From assembly GCF_000218685.1 (NCBI RefSeq), contig NW_006763297.1, forward strand, positions 1,454,249 to 1,518,248: DNA of 64,000 nt, in the 5' to 3' direction. Origin of the DNA: Serpula lacrymans var. lacrymans S7.9 (Eukaryota > Basidiomycota > Agaricomycetes > Boletales > Serpulaceae). The stretch's first letter is position 1. Every line of letters starts with the position of its first letter. A program made the translations under genes and the position numbers. The notes beneath the pieces are model-generated. The model saw only the letters and a list, made by a program, of their open reading frames with translations, made no database searches and was not told the origin of the DNA. This document shows, one piece after another, positions 1 through 12,109 of the stretch.

Positions 1-3000
1 CCCCAGTCTATTTCATTTTGCTGCATACGTTTACTACGTTACCCATATTATTTCCCATACATCTCCATTTCTCATCCGGAACTGTTTCTCCTAGGTCTAT
101 GACGCGAGCCTCGATCGCATCCCTGGTGCTTACTTCGGAAGGCTCGTCGTTGCTCTGGATACACATTTGTCTTCTTTTCTGGCTAACATTGACATGGATG
201 GGAAACTTGGCATATATCTGCAATAGTGCATTCAAGCTGCGCGCTGCAAAAATCGAGGCAGCCGCAAGACACGCCGAATCGGACGCTATGGCCGAGAAGG
301 ATGCGCAATACCACCCACATCCACATCCCCAATACCCCTTTCAAGATATACCATCTCTCGATTCTGATCATTCTAATCGCGGTCTTCGTCTCCGCACGGT
401 CATGGTTTCCAATATACCCCCTCAGCTTCGCTCGGAGAAAGAACTCAAAGAATACTTCGAATACTACATGTCGCGTAACATTGATAGACCTTCTGTGGGT
501 CTCTCAGATTCGACGCAGCCAGGCTTTGCGAACAAGCTCTTCGCGTGGTTTTTCAATCGTGCAAAGCGCCTACCTCAACAGCTTCCAAATACCATTAGCC
601 TAGTTCAGCAACGTGATACCTCTAGTTCACCTGATAGGAGAGACGATTCACCTCCGCAGGAGCCATCTAATGTTAATACAGATGACATTCCAGTTATAGA
701 TCGTATTGTTATTGCTCGCAAGATGACAGAACTCGCGTCACTGCTTGAAAGGCGCGAGGATATCTTGCGACGGCTGGAAACTGCACATATCAAACTCGCA
801 AAGAAAACGTTGTTAGCTGCGTTCCGGATGTCGGAGTCTCGGCAAGGAGCCCAGCAAGACAGCTCACACGACTCCAGTCCACATGATAGCAAGAAGGTGT
901 CCAAGTCAATAGATCTGGAGCGTGGTCAACCTGGTCATGAAAATGCCACAGATAGCAAAGATACCACGGATTTACTAATACAAACACTCTCCCCTTTTGT
1001 TGCTGAATTTGATGTTGCCAATGCATCAATGTCTTCAGCAAAAAAATCAGTCCTCAAGCTGGGGCGAGTCGTACATCGTTTAAAACGATCATCTGTCCAT
1101 GATTCTGCTCACGATCTTACACTTTCGCCGCCGCCACCTGCTCCAAGGAAAGCATCGAATGACAAGACTATATGGGACGCTCTCCTCAGTCTTCCACGAA
1201 GCTCTCTAGATTCATATCAACCCCTCATTCATCTCTCTGTCCTCTTCCGTGGGAAAACGGTCCCAAGCATTGATTACTATACTGCAAAACTCAATCTCCT
1301 CACGTCCTTGATTACTCAGAATCGCGCGAGAGCCATACAAGACTATGACCCTGTCTCGACGGCATTTGTGACATTTGCTGATCCGAAGGACGCAAGGAGG
1401 GCGTGCAAGTATCTCGCAGTCCACCCAAGCAATCCGCTCGCTTGTGTTGTGACCATGGCGCCCCAGTATGAAGACGTGGATTGGATTCGGGTTATGAAGA
1501 CTACTTTTCGAGCTGAGGTAATTTGTTATCATAAGAATGCGTATGTCTAGGCCTTTCTGATCATGTTCCTTAGTTTGTCAAGGATTGGGTGGTCAGTTTA
1601 GGTGTATGGTTGGTGGATTTTATGACTTTTATTTCTGCAGTTTAACATGGTATGTTCCAGGGGATTCACGGTATTTTGGATTTTCCCGGTATCCCTTCTA
1701 GTCGGTTTGGTCTCAATTCAGAACATATCAACGTTCTGGCCCGGCTTGGTAAGCGCATGAAAGAAGGTCCAATCTCATATGCTAATAAAATATCGTATAG
1801 AAAGCATACCTTGACCATCACCCTTGGGAGGAAGAAATCATCCAGTCCTTCGTACCAACCCTCCTGGTCTCTCTCCTGGCTCTCTTGATCCCACTTATCC
1901 TCCTTCTTCTCGCCAAGAAGGCGCACACCATAACGACTCTTTCTGCCCTGCATGACAGAATCATGACGCGGTATTACAAGTTCTTGATCGTGAATGTCTT
2001 AGTCTTCTTTTGCGTAGGAACTGCTGCGCTCCAGTCATTTCTATCGTCTTTCAAAGCCGTCTCGGGTAACAATGTGCTGCAAGTTGTTGCGGACAGTTTT
2101 CCTACTGCTGGCCCGTTCTACGTTGGATGGTGTAAGCAAATGCGAACTGATTTGATGAGCACGTATTTAACGATTCGTCCAAAGTGATATTTACCACTGC
2201 TTTGCATGCTTCTTTTGAGATTTCATTATGTGAGTATAAGCAATTCCTTCCTGTTTATGACAAGACTAATGGCTGTGTTTGGTGTGGAAGTTGGGGTATG
2301 TCAAACGGATACGCGAACTCTTTACTATCTAATGCTTCCCCAAAGTTACCACTTATGCTATACCCTTCAACCAAAAGGCAAGTCACCCCACGGAAACGAG
2401 CTGTTGGCATCCGCCCTCGCACATTTAACTACTATTGTGGGTGTCTAGTGTGGTCTAGTGAATACCTCTGCGTTTAGATGTTGATTCGCACTCATGGAAC
2501 AGATTGGCTTCCAAATCACTTGCTAGTCATTCATGTACTACTGCTGTTCGCTATACTCAATCCTCTCGTGATTCCCTTCGGACTATTGTATTTCAGTGTT
2601 GAAGCAAGTATGTCCAATTTTTTGTTCTTTTATGAGACCTTCCGATTCACACAATGACCCTTCCCTCTGTAAGTTGTTATAAAGAATCAGGTGTGTTTTT
2701 TCCCTTTTATTGATGCTCTCGATCCCTAATAATACTGTGGTGTTTTATATCTAGATGCTTCATGTGTACGCAAAGAACTACGAGGGGAATGGACAGCTCT
2801 TGCTCATACGGATGGTTCGCTATTCTCTGGATGGTAAGTATTTCGCAAGCAGTTATGTTGCACAGACTTTAATACATTTTCATAGGGCTTATATTATCAC
2901 AGGTCAGCGTCTTTCGATGCTTGTTCAATCACTACTAACCATATTGAAAACGGGTGTAGGTTGTATTCTTAGCCTATATGGTCGTCCTCAAGAAAACTGT

Positions 3001-4435
3001 CAACGTAGCACTTTCTGCCGTCTTGATTGTTTTTACTGCTGCCTTCAAGATCTGGTGAGGGTTGTACTCGTATTATTGTTTGACCTGTTTTCTTATAATG
3101 TGTCCCAGGCTGACTCGATTGTGTCGCGCCCAGTACGAGAAGGACAATGCCTCGGAAGCTGATGTGATATGCAGAATCGGAAACAATGTATCTGACGGTC
3201 TCTCAGAACCTATCACTGACAGCGAGTTTATGCAAAACGGGGAGTTCGTCTCGTCGAACAGGCCCTTACGTGGCCACTCTTCTGCAAAATTCTGGACCTG
3301 GCGTATACCGGGTTGGGTAAACTTCTCGTATTCGACTGTTCCCAAACGAGGACGTGTTCCACAACGGCGTCAGCCCATTCCATTCACACCTCAGAACCAG
3401 AGTTTCTCTAGACTTTCCTCCATGGATAATCCTCGACATGCAGCGCGTAGTTCACCTCATGAGCAACCTGTAGGGGCTATTTTGAAGGGGCCTCTCCATT
3501 TATCTCCAGCACAAGAATATCCCCCCGATGTTAAGTCGCCCCAGTCCACTGTCGTCCAGCGCCATGCGCCTCACCCTGCATGGGACGATGAATCTCATAC
3601 TGACCTCCCATATGATAATCCCTATTACACCCGTCCAATTAATAACGTCCTTTGGTTGCCACGAAATCCCTTTGGGATACTTGACTTGGACGACACCGTG
3701 GATTTACGGCGATCGTTGACTAGCGAACTTGGCGCGGGACATCTAGGCACCTGGCTTGGAACAACGGGATCAGTTGGTTCTCCCGTACCTGATTCCCCCG
3801 TTGTTAATCATGGCAGCCATCTCTCCGTCCCTGGTCCTACGAAACAGTACAGTGGTGCCGAGGACATAGATTTACCTTCAGGTATCAGAAGACGCGTCAT
3901 GACTCTCGAGAATGAAGAGGAAGTGGAATCAGCGATGGAAAGTCGACCTTCGCTCTTTGGCCGCCGCATGTCAAGTGGAAGTGGAAGTGGTCGCAGTGCC
4001 ATTTGGAGTACCCGAGGACCGACACCCAGCCGGTTCAATACAGTAGATAGTCCCCCTACCCTGAATCATAGGTCCTCGTCAGACGTGGCAACACAGAGAC
4101 GCCCAAGGACTTCTTCGTTGCTTTCCCCCTTTAGTCGCAATCAGCCTCCTCCATCTGCTTTCCGTAATGGAGACCCTAGCGCACGACCTGATCTCCATGC
4201 TCAAGCTGAGTTCGCGAGGTCCACTTTGTCACTCGGTGGACACGCAAACTCACGGGGGACGCTTGCGCACCCAAGCAATATAAGTACACAAGAAGCTGTC
4301 GTTAATGAGGTTATTGTGGAGGAGCAGTTAGTGGTAGAAGAACGCATGAAGTATGAACAAGCCGAGGCAGACGAAACTCAAGTAGCCAAGTCACATACCT
4401 GGATGACGTCTTGGTTATATTCCAAAGTGCATTGA
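1..4435 (+). CDS. CSC1/OSCA-like (DUF221) osmosensitive cation channel, 5' partial
   Basis: Multi-pass membrane protein of the CSC1/TMEM63/OSCA (DUF221) family, known as calcium-permeable stress-gated cation channels. The first exon lies outside the window; the first exon here starts after the AG at 93-94. Visible blocks are a membrane segment (LLWIHICLLFWLTLTW), the cytosolic RNA-recognition-like region (RTVMVSNIPPQLRSEKELKEYF, then STAFVTFADPKDARRACKYL) and the RSN1_7TM core. Splicing 1518-1573 and 1609-1660 gives FVKDWVVSLGVW joined to GFTVFWIFPVSLLVGLVSIQ. Later exons give YPSTKRQVTPRKRAVGIRP, a signature near the pore region, and LPNHLLVIHVLLLFAILNPL. The long C-terminal tail (from about 3115) is Ser/Pro-rich and probably cytosolic. 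The central cytosolic loop has a long Ser/Asp-rich insert between the two RRM-like halves. The stop is at 4433-4435. Family assignment is firm; exact exon ends in 2100-3110 are less so. Confidence 0.9.
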
Positions 4436-4770
4436 ATTGTGATATTATGATGACTTGTATGATTTTCTCGATATCATATTTTGATAATTTTGATACCCTT
4501 GCATTGTAAATATACCAGCTCCTTCCGCTGTAGACCTCCAGCTTCTCCTTCGCACCCCGTGGTCGTTTATTACTTCGCCGATAATACAAAGAAATTATGC
4601 TCCTGGTTGATTTTCGCCATTTTATCGCGTCTCGTTGTTTCCGACGTTTATCCTGTAATTGAAGCGGTCAAACTTCGCTGACACTTTATGTATCGCTGAT
4701 GCTTTTTAACACTTATAAGGCCATCCTGTAGAGCATGTGAATGGTATCGTCTTGATACAGGTTTTTCATT
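4436..4770. other. intergenic region, no gene seen
   Basis: This is the 3' flank of the channel gene and the 5' flank of the GH131 gene, which are in tandem. Reading frames here are short and show no recognisable protein. It presumably holds a terminator and the GH131 promoter, but I see no defined motif. Confidence 0.5.
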
Positions 4771-6213
4771 ATGATCTCACTTACCGCAATCCTTCTCTCG
4801 ACGTTACTTTACCGTTCTGCGCATGCAGGGACCACAATATGGTCAGGATCCTTCAATGCATACCCAAATGTATCTGTTTTCGATGAATGTACGTTCTCTA
4901 CCACTGTGCTGTTTGAAATGCTGAAAACTCTTTTGGTCCAGGGTCCTGGTCTAACGAAGTTGGCGAGTACCAGTGGGTGAATACCTTTGACAGGTCATCA
5001 TATTCTTTCCGTGGCTTATGTTTCGGTTATAGTACATTCACGGAAGCCAACCAACATCCCATTATCTCGCACTGGATCCTTCGTAAGTACGCGCATTATC
5101 TGGACTGTAACACGCAGCTCATTGCGATGCTTCAGGTACAAGAATCCAGCAGACACCACCGAAGCCAACGGCCTGAAACTGACTATCGACTCTACCGCTA
5201 CGTGGAACTCGGATATGGAAAGGACCGAGCTTATTCCCCAAACGACTGCCAACCTAGGAACTGGGGAATTGTACTATCATTTTTCAGTGATGCATTCCGC
5301 GACGAACCCACCTAATGTGCGTCGATGTCGTACGCCCTTCCCACCTTGTCCTTTCTGACGGTATCTCGTTTTCAGTCTGCCTATGAGCATCAAATCACAT
5401 TTTTTGAATCACATTTCACGGAGGTAAGGTCAACTTATATGAGAACAACGCCGCCGTTAACTGTGTCTTCAACGCTAAGTTGAAGTATGGCGTCAGTCCC
5501 AATGCGACTTACCTGGAATGGATGATTCAAAGCCAACCGCAATGGGGCACACCCTTCACGCCAGGCACTTGGTACAACTTCGCATACGACATTGACGTAA
5601 GTTCATCCCCCCACGTTCCTCGTAGACTTACCCTACCATAACCACACGACTCACTTTTGCGCAACAGTTTTCCGCAGGCACTGTAGGCCTGTGGGCGTCA
5701 ACCGGCTCAGACCCGCTGACGAGGGTCATGCCCAACACCGCCGCGTCGACTTCTACAAACTCGGAAGATTGGCACCTTGGCGTTTTGCGTCTCGTCCAGG
5801 GGAGCGATACGGAAGATTGGTACTTCTCGGGGGTGTACATCGAGAGCGGGCCGGTGACTACTAGCGTCGGTAGTGGCAGCAGTGGGGGAGTATCGTCTTC
5901 TTCGATCACGGCGAGCTCAACGTCTGTCTCGAGCTCAACTGCGTCTGTATCGCCGATCAGCACAACTAGTGTTGCCGGTCCTACACAGACACAGTACGGG
6001 CAATGCGGAGGTGGGTCGTTTATGATATGTGTGTGACGATCTGACTTGCGCTAACGAAATTATGTTGTTTAAAGGTACTGGCTGGACAGGCCCCACAATG
6101 TGTGCCAGTCCATTTACCTGTGTACCTGTCTCACCGCCGTACTACTCACAGGTAGGTTTACCAGAGTTTCAAGGGCGCGAGAAATGACTGACTGAATGCC
6201 ACAGTGCCAATGA
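4771..6213 (+). CDS. Secreted GH131 beta-glucanase with C-terminal CBM1
   Basis: Glycoside hydrolase family 131 enzymes act on beta-1,3/1,6- and beta-1,4-glucans outside the cell. The ATG at 4771 opens a signal peptide (MISLTAILLSTLLYRSAHA). Splicing yields FDEWSWSNEVGEYQW, YIHGSQPTSHYLALDPS, YKNPADTTEANGLKLTIDST, RTELIPQTTANLGTGELYYH, FFESHFTE, LKYGVSPNATYLEWMI, FSAGTVGLWASTGSDPL and DWHLGVLRL/DWYFSGVYIESG, which follow the GH131 family order. A Ser/Thr-rich linker (about 5860-5990) leads to a fungal cellulose-binding CBM1: QYGQCGG, then after an intron TGWTGPTMCASPFTCVPVSP and YYSQCQ, with its cysteines intact. The last exon is only a few codons after an intron ending at 6203; the stop TGA is at 6211-6213. 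This is a typical plant-biomass-degrading enzyme and looks functional. Confidence 0.92.
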
Positions 6214-6386
6214 TGGCGGTTTGCAATCACAAACTGGAGTTTCAGGGAATGCTGCAGTACATACAGTACACGAGGTATCGTCAAGAGAAATTAGTTATGT
6301 ATCCTCGCGTATCACAAATCGTAAAATGTTCCATTCAAATCAAGAAATGCTATGAACGCGACTCGTTTGGGAAACATTATAGATGC

Positions 6387-7252
6387 TCAAGCTGCAAGGC
6401 CTGTCATAGCATAAGTATCAGTAGTGTTATGTGAATTCTTGGATGTAATGACCACAAGTGAACATACCGATGACACCGCAGGCTGCTCTTCCACCAGCGT
6501 TACCAGTCTTGAGCGATTCCTCGTTATTACCTCTTCCGAGATCATCGGTACCCTGGACACGGTAAGAATGGCCGCTAATAAATGAATTAATGGAAACGCA
6601 CGGCATGAACGACGACTCCACGCCTGGAGACGAAATATATGTTAGTATCAAATTTGTGCTGCAAGGAGTATGAAAAGCAGCGTACCCAATAATGCTCCGA
6701 GGACCGTTGAGTGAGATCAACGAATCTTCAAACGAGAATATGGCAGTGCCAAATTCGTCGCTCTCGATATTTCCTAGGTCACCTACATGGCGCTCAGAGT
6801 CGGTGGGAGCACCGTGGTTGGCACCAAAAGGGTTGAAGTGAGATGCAGCGGATAGGCAGCCATTGGTGAGGTCGCCCGCTTGACTTTCGGATGTTTAGCG
6901 AGGTCTGGCCTGTGTGATAATAAACGAGAGAAGACATACTGGACATGGAAACCACGTTTTGAGGAAGGATCGAGGTTGGAAATTGTTCCAGAAACTGTGA
7001 CTGGACCATCCTTGATGGACTGTTCGAAGACGACTGAACCAGTAACGGGAGAGTCGCCCTTCAAGACAACGATTGCCTGGGAACCAGCCAATGAGGATCT
7101 TGAGATAACCATGTGTGAATTCTCAGTACCTTTGTCGTGAGTTTGACATTTTCTGACTTGAGGAACAAGGTATAGAGGATGAAGAGGAGAGCAGTGGTGA
7201 TAGCTGCAGTGTAGAACACGGGCCTTTTGGATTGTTTCTGGTATGGATCCAT
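6387..7252 (-). CDS. Cu/Zn superoxide dismutase with N-terminal membrane anchor
   Basis: Converts superoxide to hydrogen peroxide and oxygen. The spliced protein carries the family signatures: [14 protein letters not shown] (two copper-ligand histidines), [20 protein letters not shown] and [14 protein letters not shown] (zinc-site region), [14 protein letters not shown] and [18 protein letters not shown]. The ligand histidines appear only after splicing; unspliced frames seem to lose them. The last intron starts at a GTATGT after GVIG and leads to a short exon ending GLAA-stop, with TGA on the minus strand at 6389-6387. Unlike cytosolic SOD1, the N-terminus ([11 protein letters not shown]) is followed by a hydrophobic stretch, [20 protein letters not shown], which I read as a signal anchor placing the enzyme on a membrane or outside it. 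A start nine codons upstream at 7279 is possible. It is head-to-head with the esterase gene. Confidence 0.9.
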
Positions 7253-7789
7253 GGTTGGATGATGATGGTTGGAGAACAAGAATAAATAGCGGGTGCTAGT
7301 CGGTTAGATGCAGACTGAGCGCCTGAGCTTGTCCTGTCCAGGCTCGATCATCATGACATCCTTTCCCTATTGCGCCATTTTGGCTGCTTCGGCGGCCCCC
7401 GAGAGAACATTGAAAGCAGAAACTAAGCCAAGTCAAGAAATGAACCAGTTCGGTCATTCAATGTACAGTAAAATGGCTTTTGTCTTGCACTTCCATGCAG
7501 TCCATATATCTGGAACTTCGTTGAATTCTGATGCGTCAATGGACACCCTTACTGATACCACGGAGGCTTGAAACAACCACGCCGTACAGGAGCATAAATA
7601 TTCCATGTTTACTGAACGGTCCGCTCGTCGTGTCCTCATGAGCAAAGGTGCCATGTTCAAATCTCTCAGCACAATATATTCCCGGGCCGTATGCAATGGA
7701 TGAATGGGCAGGGAGAGTGTAGAAAAGGATCAGCTGACTATCATTACAGCATACTTAAGACCTCGATTTCTATTCATTTCAGCATTTGC
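7253..7789. other. divergent promoter region between SOD and CE16 esterase genes
   Basis: About 0.5 kb separates the two divergently transcribed start codons. Frames read through here are shadows without family signatures. No specific regulatory motif could be supported. Confidence 0.5.
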
Positions 7790-9212
7790 ATGGCTGAACG
7801 GTCGAACTTTCTCCGCCTTGTCTCCTGGCTGCTTTGGTTTTCTGCCAGCTCGATCGCGTTGGCCTCCAATGTTCCCAGTCCGATCTCTTTCAACTGGGAT
7901 GCTATTAAATATGTCTATGCGTTCGGAGACTCTTATTCGTTCGTCCAAGGAACAGAAGGATACGCCAACTATAGGTATGAGTCCTTCTACTCTCACACTG
8001 TCCACGCATACCGTAACTTAATAATCCCCCAGCTTCATAGGAGATTCCTTTAATCTTGCATTTTCTCCAGGCCAACTGCTGTCTGATCACATCATTCCAA
8101 GAAACGTACGCTATATTCTTTCCACCTTGTTATTCTCAAAGCAAACGCACAGCACTCTCGATAGACAAGTTCAGATGCCTCCAACTGGGTAATGAAATCC
8201 GTGTTGTTTTGCTTGACAGACTAAATATCGTCCATTATGTAGCTCGAATACTTGACAGGATGCTTTGGAGGCCTTCCCTCGGCTTGTTCGCGTCAACTCT
8301 GGGATTTCGCATTCGCAGGTGCTGACATCAGCTTGGCACTGTATGCGTCTTCTCTCTTTTTTAAGAAGCGACGAATGAAAAACCGTTATGTAGCTTGCCT
8401 CAGCACCACAATTTTTCCGTCCAAATGGTTGATCAAGTGAAACAATGGGCTACTTATGCTGTTGATGTCATCCCACACCCTCCAGAGGAAACGATGACGG
8501 CTTGGTGGATAGGTATCAACGATACAGGCGACACATTGCAAAATGCATCAGTGAGTGGAGACGATCATCCCACCACCGACACGTACGTTTGTTTATAATG
8601 TAGATTACAGATTTTCCCGCATTCTGGGAAACAGAAATGGGGGCTTACTTCCAAGCTGTGGTAGGTGCTTCCATATCTTCTTTCGTTGACCTGATGTTCA
8701 TATGTCCCTTTCCCTCTAAGCAAATGGCATATGATGGAGGTCTGAGTGGCCCGCAGTTATTCATCAACGTTCCTCCAGAAGAACGTTCTCCTGGATTCGT
8801 AAATGACGCTACGTGGGGTCCAATTTTAAAGGAGCACATCGACCAATACAATACTGCTCTTACAAATCACATCAACAGCTTCGCACATACCAATCCTGGA
8901 TCCATCGTGCTCACATTTGACGCCCATACTTGGTTCAACCACGTTCTCGACAACGCGGATCACTACGGTTTTACGAACATCACTGGGTAAATAGTTCATT
9001 CATCAGGCCCATTCGTGGGCTGAGACCTTTCCCTTTACAGCTACTGCGAATGTACGGATCCCGGTTACTTCTGGTACAGTACGTATTGTTGCCTGAGCTT
9101 CCTAATCGATCTGGCTCATGTTTTCTCCAAAGATACTGGACATCCCACTGACCACACTCACCGGCTTCTTGCGGGAGCGATCGAACAACAGCTGCGCGAA
9201 GCGTCTTCATAA
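7790..9212 (+). CDS. Secreted GDSL-type esterase, carbohydrate esterase family 16-like
   Basis: CE16 enzymes remove acetyl groups from plant polysaccharide fragments outside the cell. The start at 7790 gives MAERSNFLRLVSWLLWFSASSIALA, a signal peptide. SGNH/GDSL blocks are visible after splicing: block I YAFGDSYSF with the nucleophile serine, block II around DASNW, block III WWIGINDTGDT (the GxND motif), and block V with TGHPTDHTHRLL (the DxxH catalytic pair). Between them are LEYLTGCFGGLPSACSRQLW, DFAFAGADIS, FPAFWETEMGAYFQAV and QLFINVPPEERSPG. About eight short introns interrupt it. The stop TAA is at 9210-9212. With the neighbouring GH131 gene it fits a lignocellulose-degrading lifestyle, but the two are not obviously co-regulated. 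Confidence 0.87.
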
Positions 9213-9533
9213 TGCTTGTATTAATATAGTGACAAAGTGTGTTAATTTCAATATATATCTATGTACTGGAGTACAAAAAAATAATATCATGGACAAAAGT
9301 CTGGACAAAACGGATAGAATTGCTATCATATTTAACCGCACAAGACTGTACTGCAACATAAAAAAGACACGGAGATTATGGGCTTTGCTCCTGCTGCAAA
9401 CCCACTAGGTGATCCACATCAACAGACATAGCGGGCACAGACAGAATATGCAATAAAGGCGTGTGTGCTAGTTCAACGCGCCCGGAGAGATCGGGAAAGG
9501 AAAGGAACGTAGAGAATGGTCTGCTTGGATAAC
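9213..9533. other. convergent intergenic region
   Basis: The 3' flanks of the esterase and the VAP gene meet here. The DNA is AT-rich and I see no gene in it. Confidence 0.5.
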
Positions 9534-10832
9534 TCAGAAAAATAAATAGGTTGTGATGAACACGCCTAGCGCGACGATAATAACCACCTGTAATGGGACA
9601 CCCTCTTGGTGTATGATGGGCTCATCTACCATGGTGCCAGTATCGGTTCCAGCATATGTACTACCATCATCAGATAGTGCAGAAGTATATCTTCTCCTGA
9701 GCTCTGTAGGAGCCACGGTAGATTCCGGGGCTATCGAGCTAGGGTCAGGTACCGCAGCCAACAAACTGCGCAATCGCTGTATCTCAGCCTGCGCTGCAGC
9801 AAATCTGGCTTCCAATTCGGGATCAACCTGAGGTGCAGGTGCGGTAGGAGGTGAGGGTGGTGGTGAAGCAGAATGTACATTGACGTTGACAACGCCCACT
9901 CCCCCGCTGTTTGAGCGCTCGTAAGGCTGGGATTCTTGGGATTCTTCACGGGCTACGGTATAGTCCACAGCTGGTGGCGTTCTTGGGCGTTCGGGTTCTG
10001 ACTGCGATGGCATGCGGTCTTCGTCGAATGAGTATTGTGGAGTAGGTTCAACGACATGTCCGTTGCTGGGATGTTGCCTGACGGTGTCGTATCGCTGCTG
10101 ATGAGATTGGTTAGGTAGGTTTCTACTTGAAACAATATTGCTATTTACCGAATCCCCTTGACTCAAATTTGCTATCTGGTGAATTTGGTGAAGCTGGGTT
10201 TCATCCTCCTCTTCAACCGTCTGGCCTTCAGGAGGGAGAAAAACAACCCGCAGCTTTTGCTGGTATACTTTCCACTCTTCTGTCGCATCCGTAACATTCC
10301 ACTACAAAATAATAAGATAGATATACGAATGGTAGATGACAAGAGCTTACGATATCTTGCAATCCTTTGGTCTCCTTTTCAGGGGTTATGAGTGTGCTCT
10401 GAATGAGAAATTTATCCTTGCACTTCAACGACAACGGTGGCTCCTCTTTCATTGGTTGAAGCATAACTGAGAGCACGAGGTTAGAAGGGATATTAGCAGT
10501 GTGACATTGCACGAGTAGCTTACCAGAAACATCCACACTTTCGCCAGGCTCGATTCTCCCCGAATTTGGCCTTACACAATACAGCTAAAAGATAGTCTGA
10601 ATACCAAAAAACCTGCTCATCACATCATTGCGCACCTTGGGGGCCGTTGTTTTGACTTTGAAGGCTATGGGTTGCGCATTGTTGTTTGTTACTGTCAGAA
10701 AGCGCTTAACGAGTTGCGTGAAAGGCCCTGTAGAGCAACATAAGCAATTTTTAGGAGAGAATGAGGCCCCATCCCGCTGGCAAACGTACTGTTAAAGCCC
10801 AATGCGTTGTTTGGGGTCAAGTGGACCGACAT
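9534..10832 (-). CDS. VAP/Scs2-like ER membrane contact-site protein (MSP domain)
   Basis: VAP proteins are tail-anchored ER proteins that bind FFAT motifs and tether the ER to other membranes. The ATG at 10832 gives MSVHLTPNNALGFN, then after an intron GPFTQLVKRFLTVTNNNAQP and IAFKVKTTAPK. LYCVRPNSGRIEPGESVDVS and VMLQPMKEEPPLSLKCKDKF follow, with FLIQSTLITPEKE completing the MSP domain. The second half is a low-complexity, Ser/Pro-rich linker, then a short coiled coil (ELEARFAAAQAEIQRLRSLL) and a C-terminal hydrophobic tail (VPLQVVIIVALGVFITTYLF) that is the membrane anchor. The order MSP, coiled coil, tail anchor is the complete family architecture. Confidence 0.92.
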
Positions 10833-12109
10833 TTTTGAGGATGAGAGGCACAACGAGGCAAGGTAATACGTATGCAGAAGGAGACGATGATATGAGGGAT
10901 GGCACGGGCGCGGGTACTTTGGAGCGGAGTTCGAGCCACGCTGTGGTATTTTATTCTGTTCACTGCGAGGATAACACAAGGTTCAAACGCGTGTCCTATG
11001 CATGTCTCTGCCATCCTTACTACACTAAAATCACTCCATCGCGAGGCTCTCATACATTTCATATCCAGCATGGAGCTTGCAGGTCGTACGCGCATGATAA
11101 GCATGCTGCTCGCAAATCTCCCAAGCACAGGCTCAAGCTCAAGATTATCTCTACTGAGTCTACTCTGGGTTTAGAGCATCTGGGTACTGGAACCGGTTTT
11201 TGTCGTGCAGAACCATTGCTTTTGCCATGTTAAATCCTCGCGCTTGTTCATTGTTTCGTTTCCAGGTGTTCAACTTCCACCGTTGCCACCCGATCGCTGC
11301 TATCGTCCTTTGCCTCCGCGGTACCTTGATTAAGAATTGCCGCATAAGCATCATAGTATTAACATCAAGGCCCGAATTTGTTTCGTCTCGCAGAGAATTC
11401 GAAGGTCTTCTGGATCGCACATCTACGTTCTCCTCTTCCTGCAGCCCCTCTCCACTAAAATCTTTATCCACCAACGAATAGTGGCTTGACACTGGCGATC
11501 ATGAGAAACATGAGAGGATATCGGCATCCTCACCCCGTTACTGCTCATCATTTCGCTGTCAAGGGTAACGAGATTAATAGCATGCCGCAGAACCTACAGG
11601 CGCTTAACACGAAAAGTGACTATTGCTCTGCTTTGTATGTTCCTGTGCTCGTGAACAGTCTGTGCGTCTAAAGGCCCAAAATTCCGGAAATTTGTGAATC
11701 TGTAATCCCGTTCGTGTAGTATTCATTCAATTGCTAATGGCGCTGTTACCTTGAAACACTATCTCCATACTTACTCAGGGAAGTATTCCAACTCTCAATT
11801 GGTCAAGGCCGTGCGTTTAACTCGAGTAACAACACAGGACGACTCAATCTCGGTTTTAGCGTTACAGCCAATGTGATAGTATAGCTATGCACACAGCCTC
11901 TAATATGGATATGCTTTACACCATAAGTATTATTCAACGTAAGTACATTTTGGGCAACAAACGTCGTTCATCGGAGCAGGCTTGTACTAGCAAGCTAACT
12001 GAGACATCCAAAGCCACCAGGGCGGCAGTCATCGAGAACATTAAGCGTGCATAAGAGTATCGTTACTGTAATCCACATTTCCTAGGGCTACAAAGCCAGC
12101 ACATCCAAC
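10833..12109. other. 1.3-kb region without an assignable gene
   Basis: Several overlapping frames of about 90-145 codons exist on both strands between 10.8 and 11.5 kb. The most protein-like is on the plus strand from an ATG at 10998 (MHVSAILTTLKSLHREALIH and onward), possibly spliced into a frame ending with a stop near 11481. On the minus strand a frame ends MAKAMVLHDKNRFQYPDALN. I recognise neither and cannot choose between them. From 11.5 to 12.1 kb I see nothing. Confidence 0.3.

Noticed and set aside
605..904. Minus-strand ORFs opposite the channel gene
   Set aside because: Shadows of the plus-strand coding frame without any signature.
6427..6434. SOD C-terminus ending [12 protein letters not shown]
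   Set aside because: A GTATGT donor directly after GVIG and an acceptor before a GLAA-stop exon give the normal family ending, so the unspliced tail is intron.
6590..6960. Apparent loss of metal-ligand histidines in the SOD (HVQYVF and YRVQGTDD)
   Set aside because: These are intron read-through. Splicing restores GFHVHQAGD and VVVHAGTDD.
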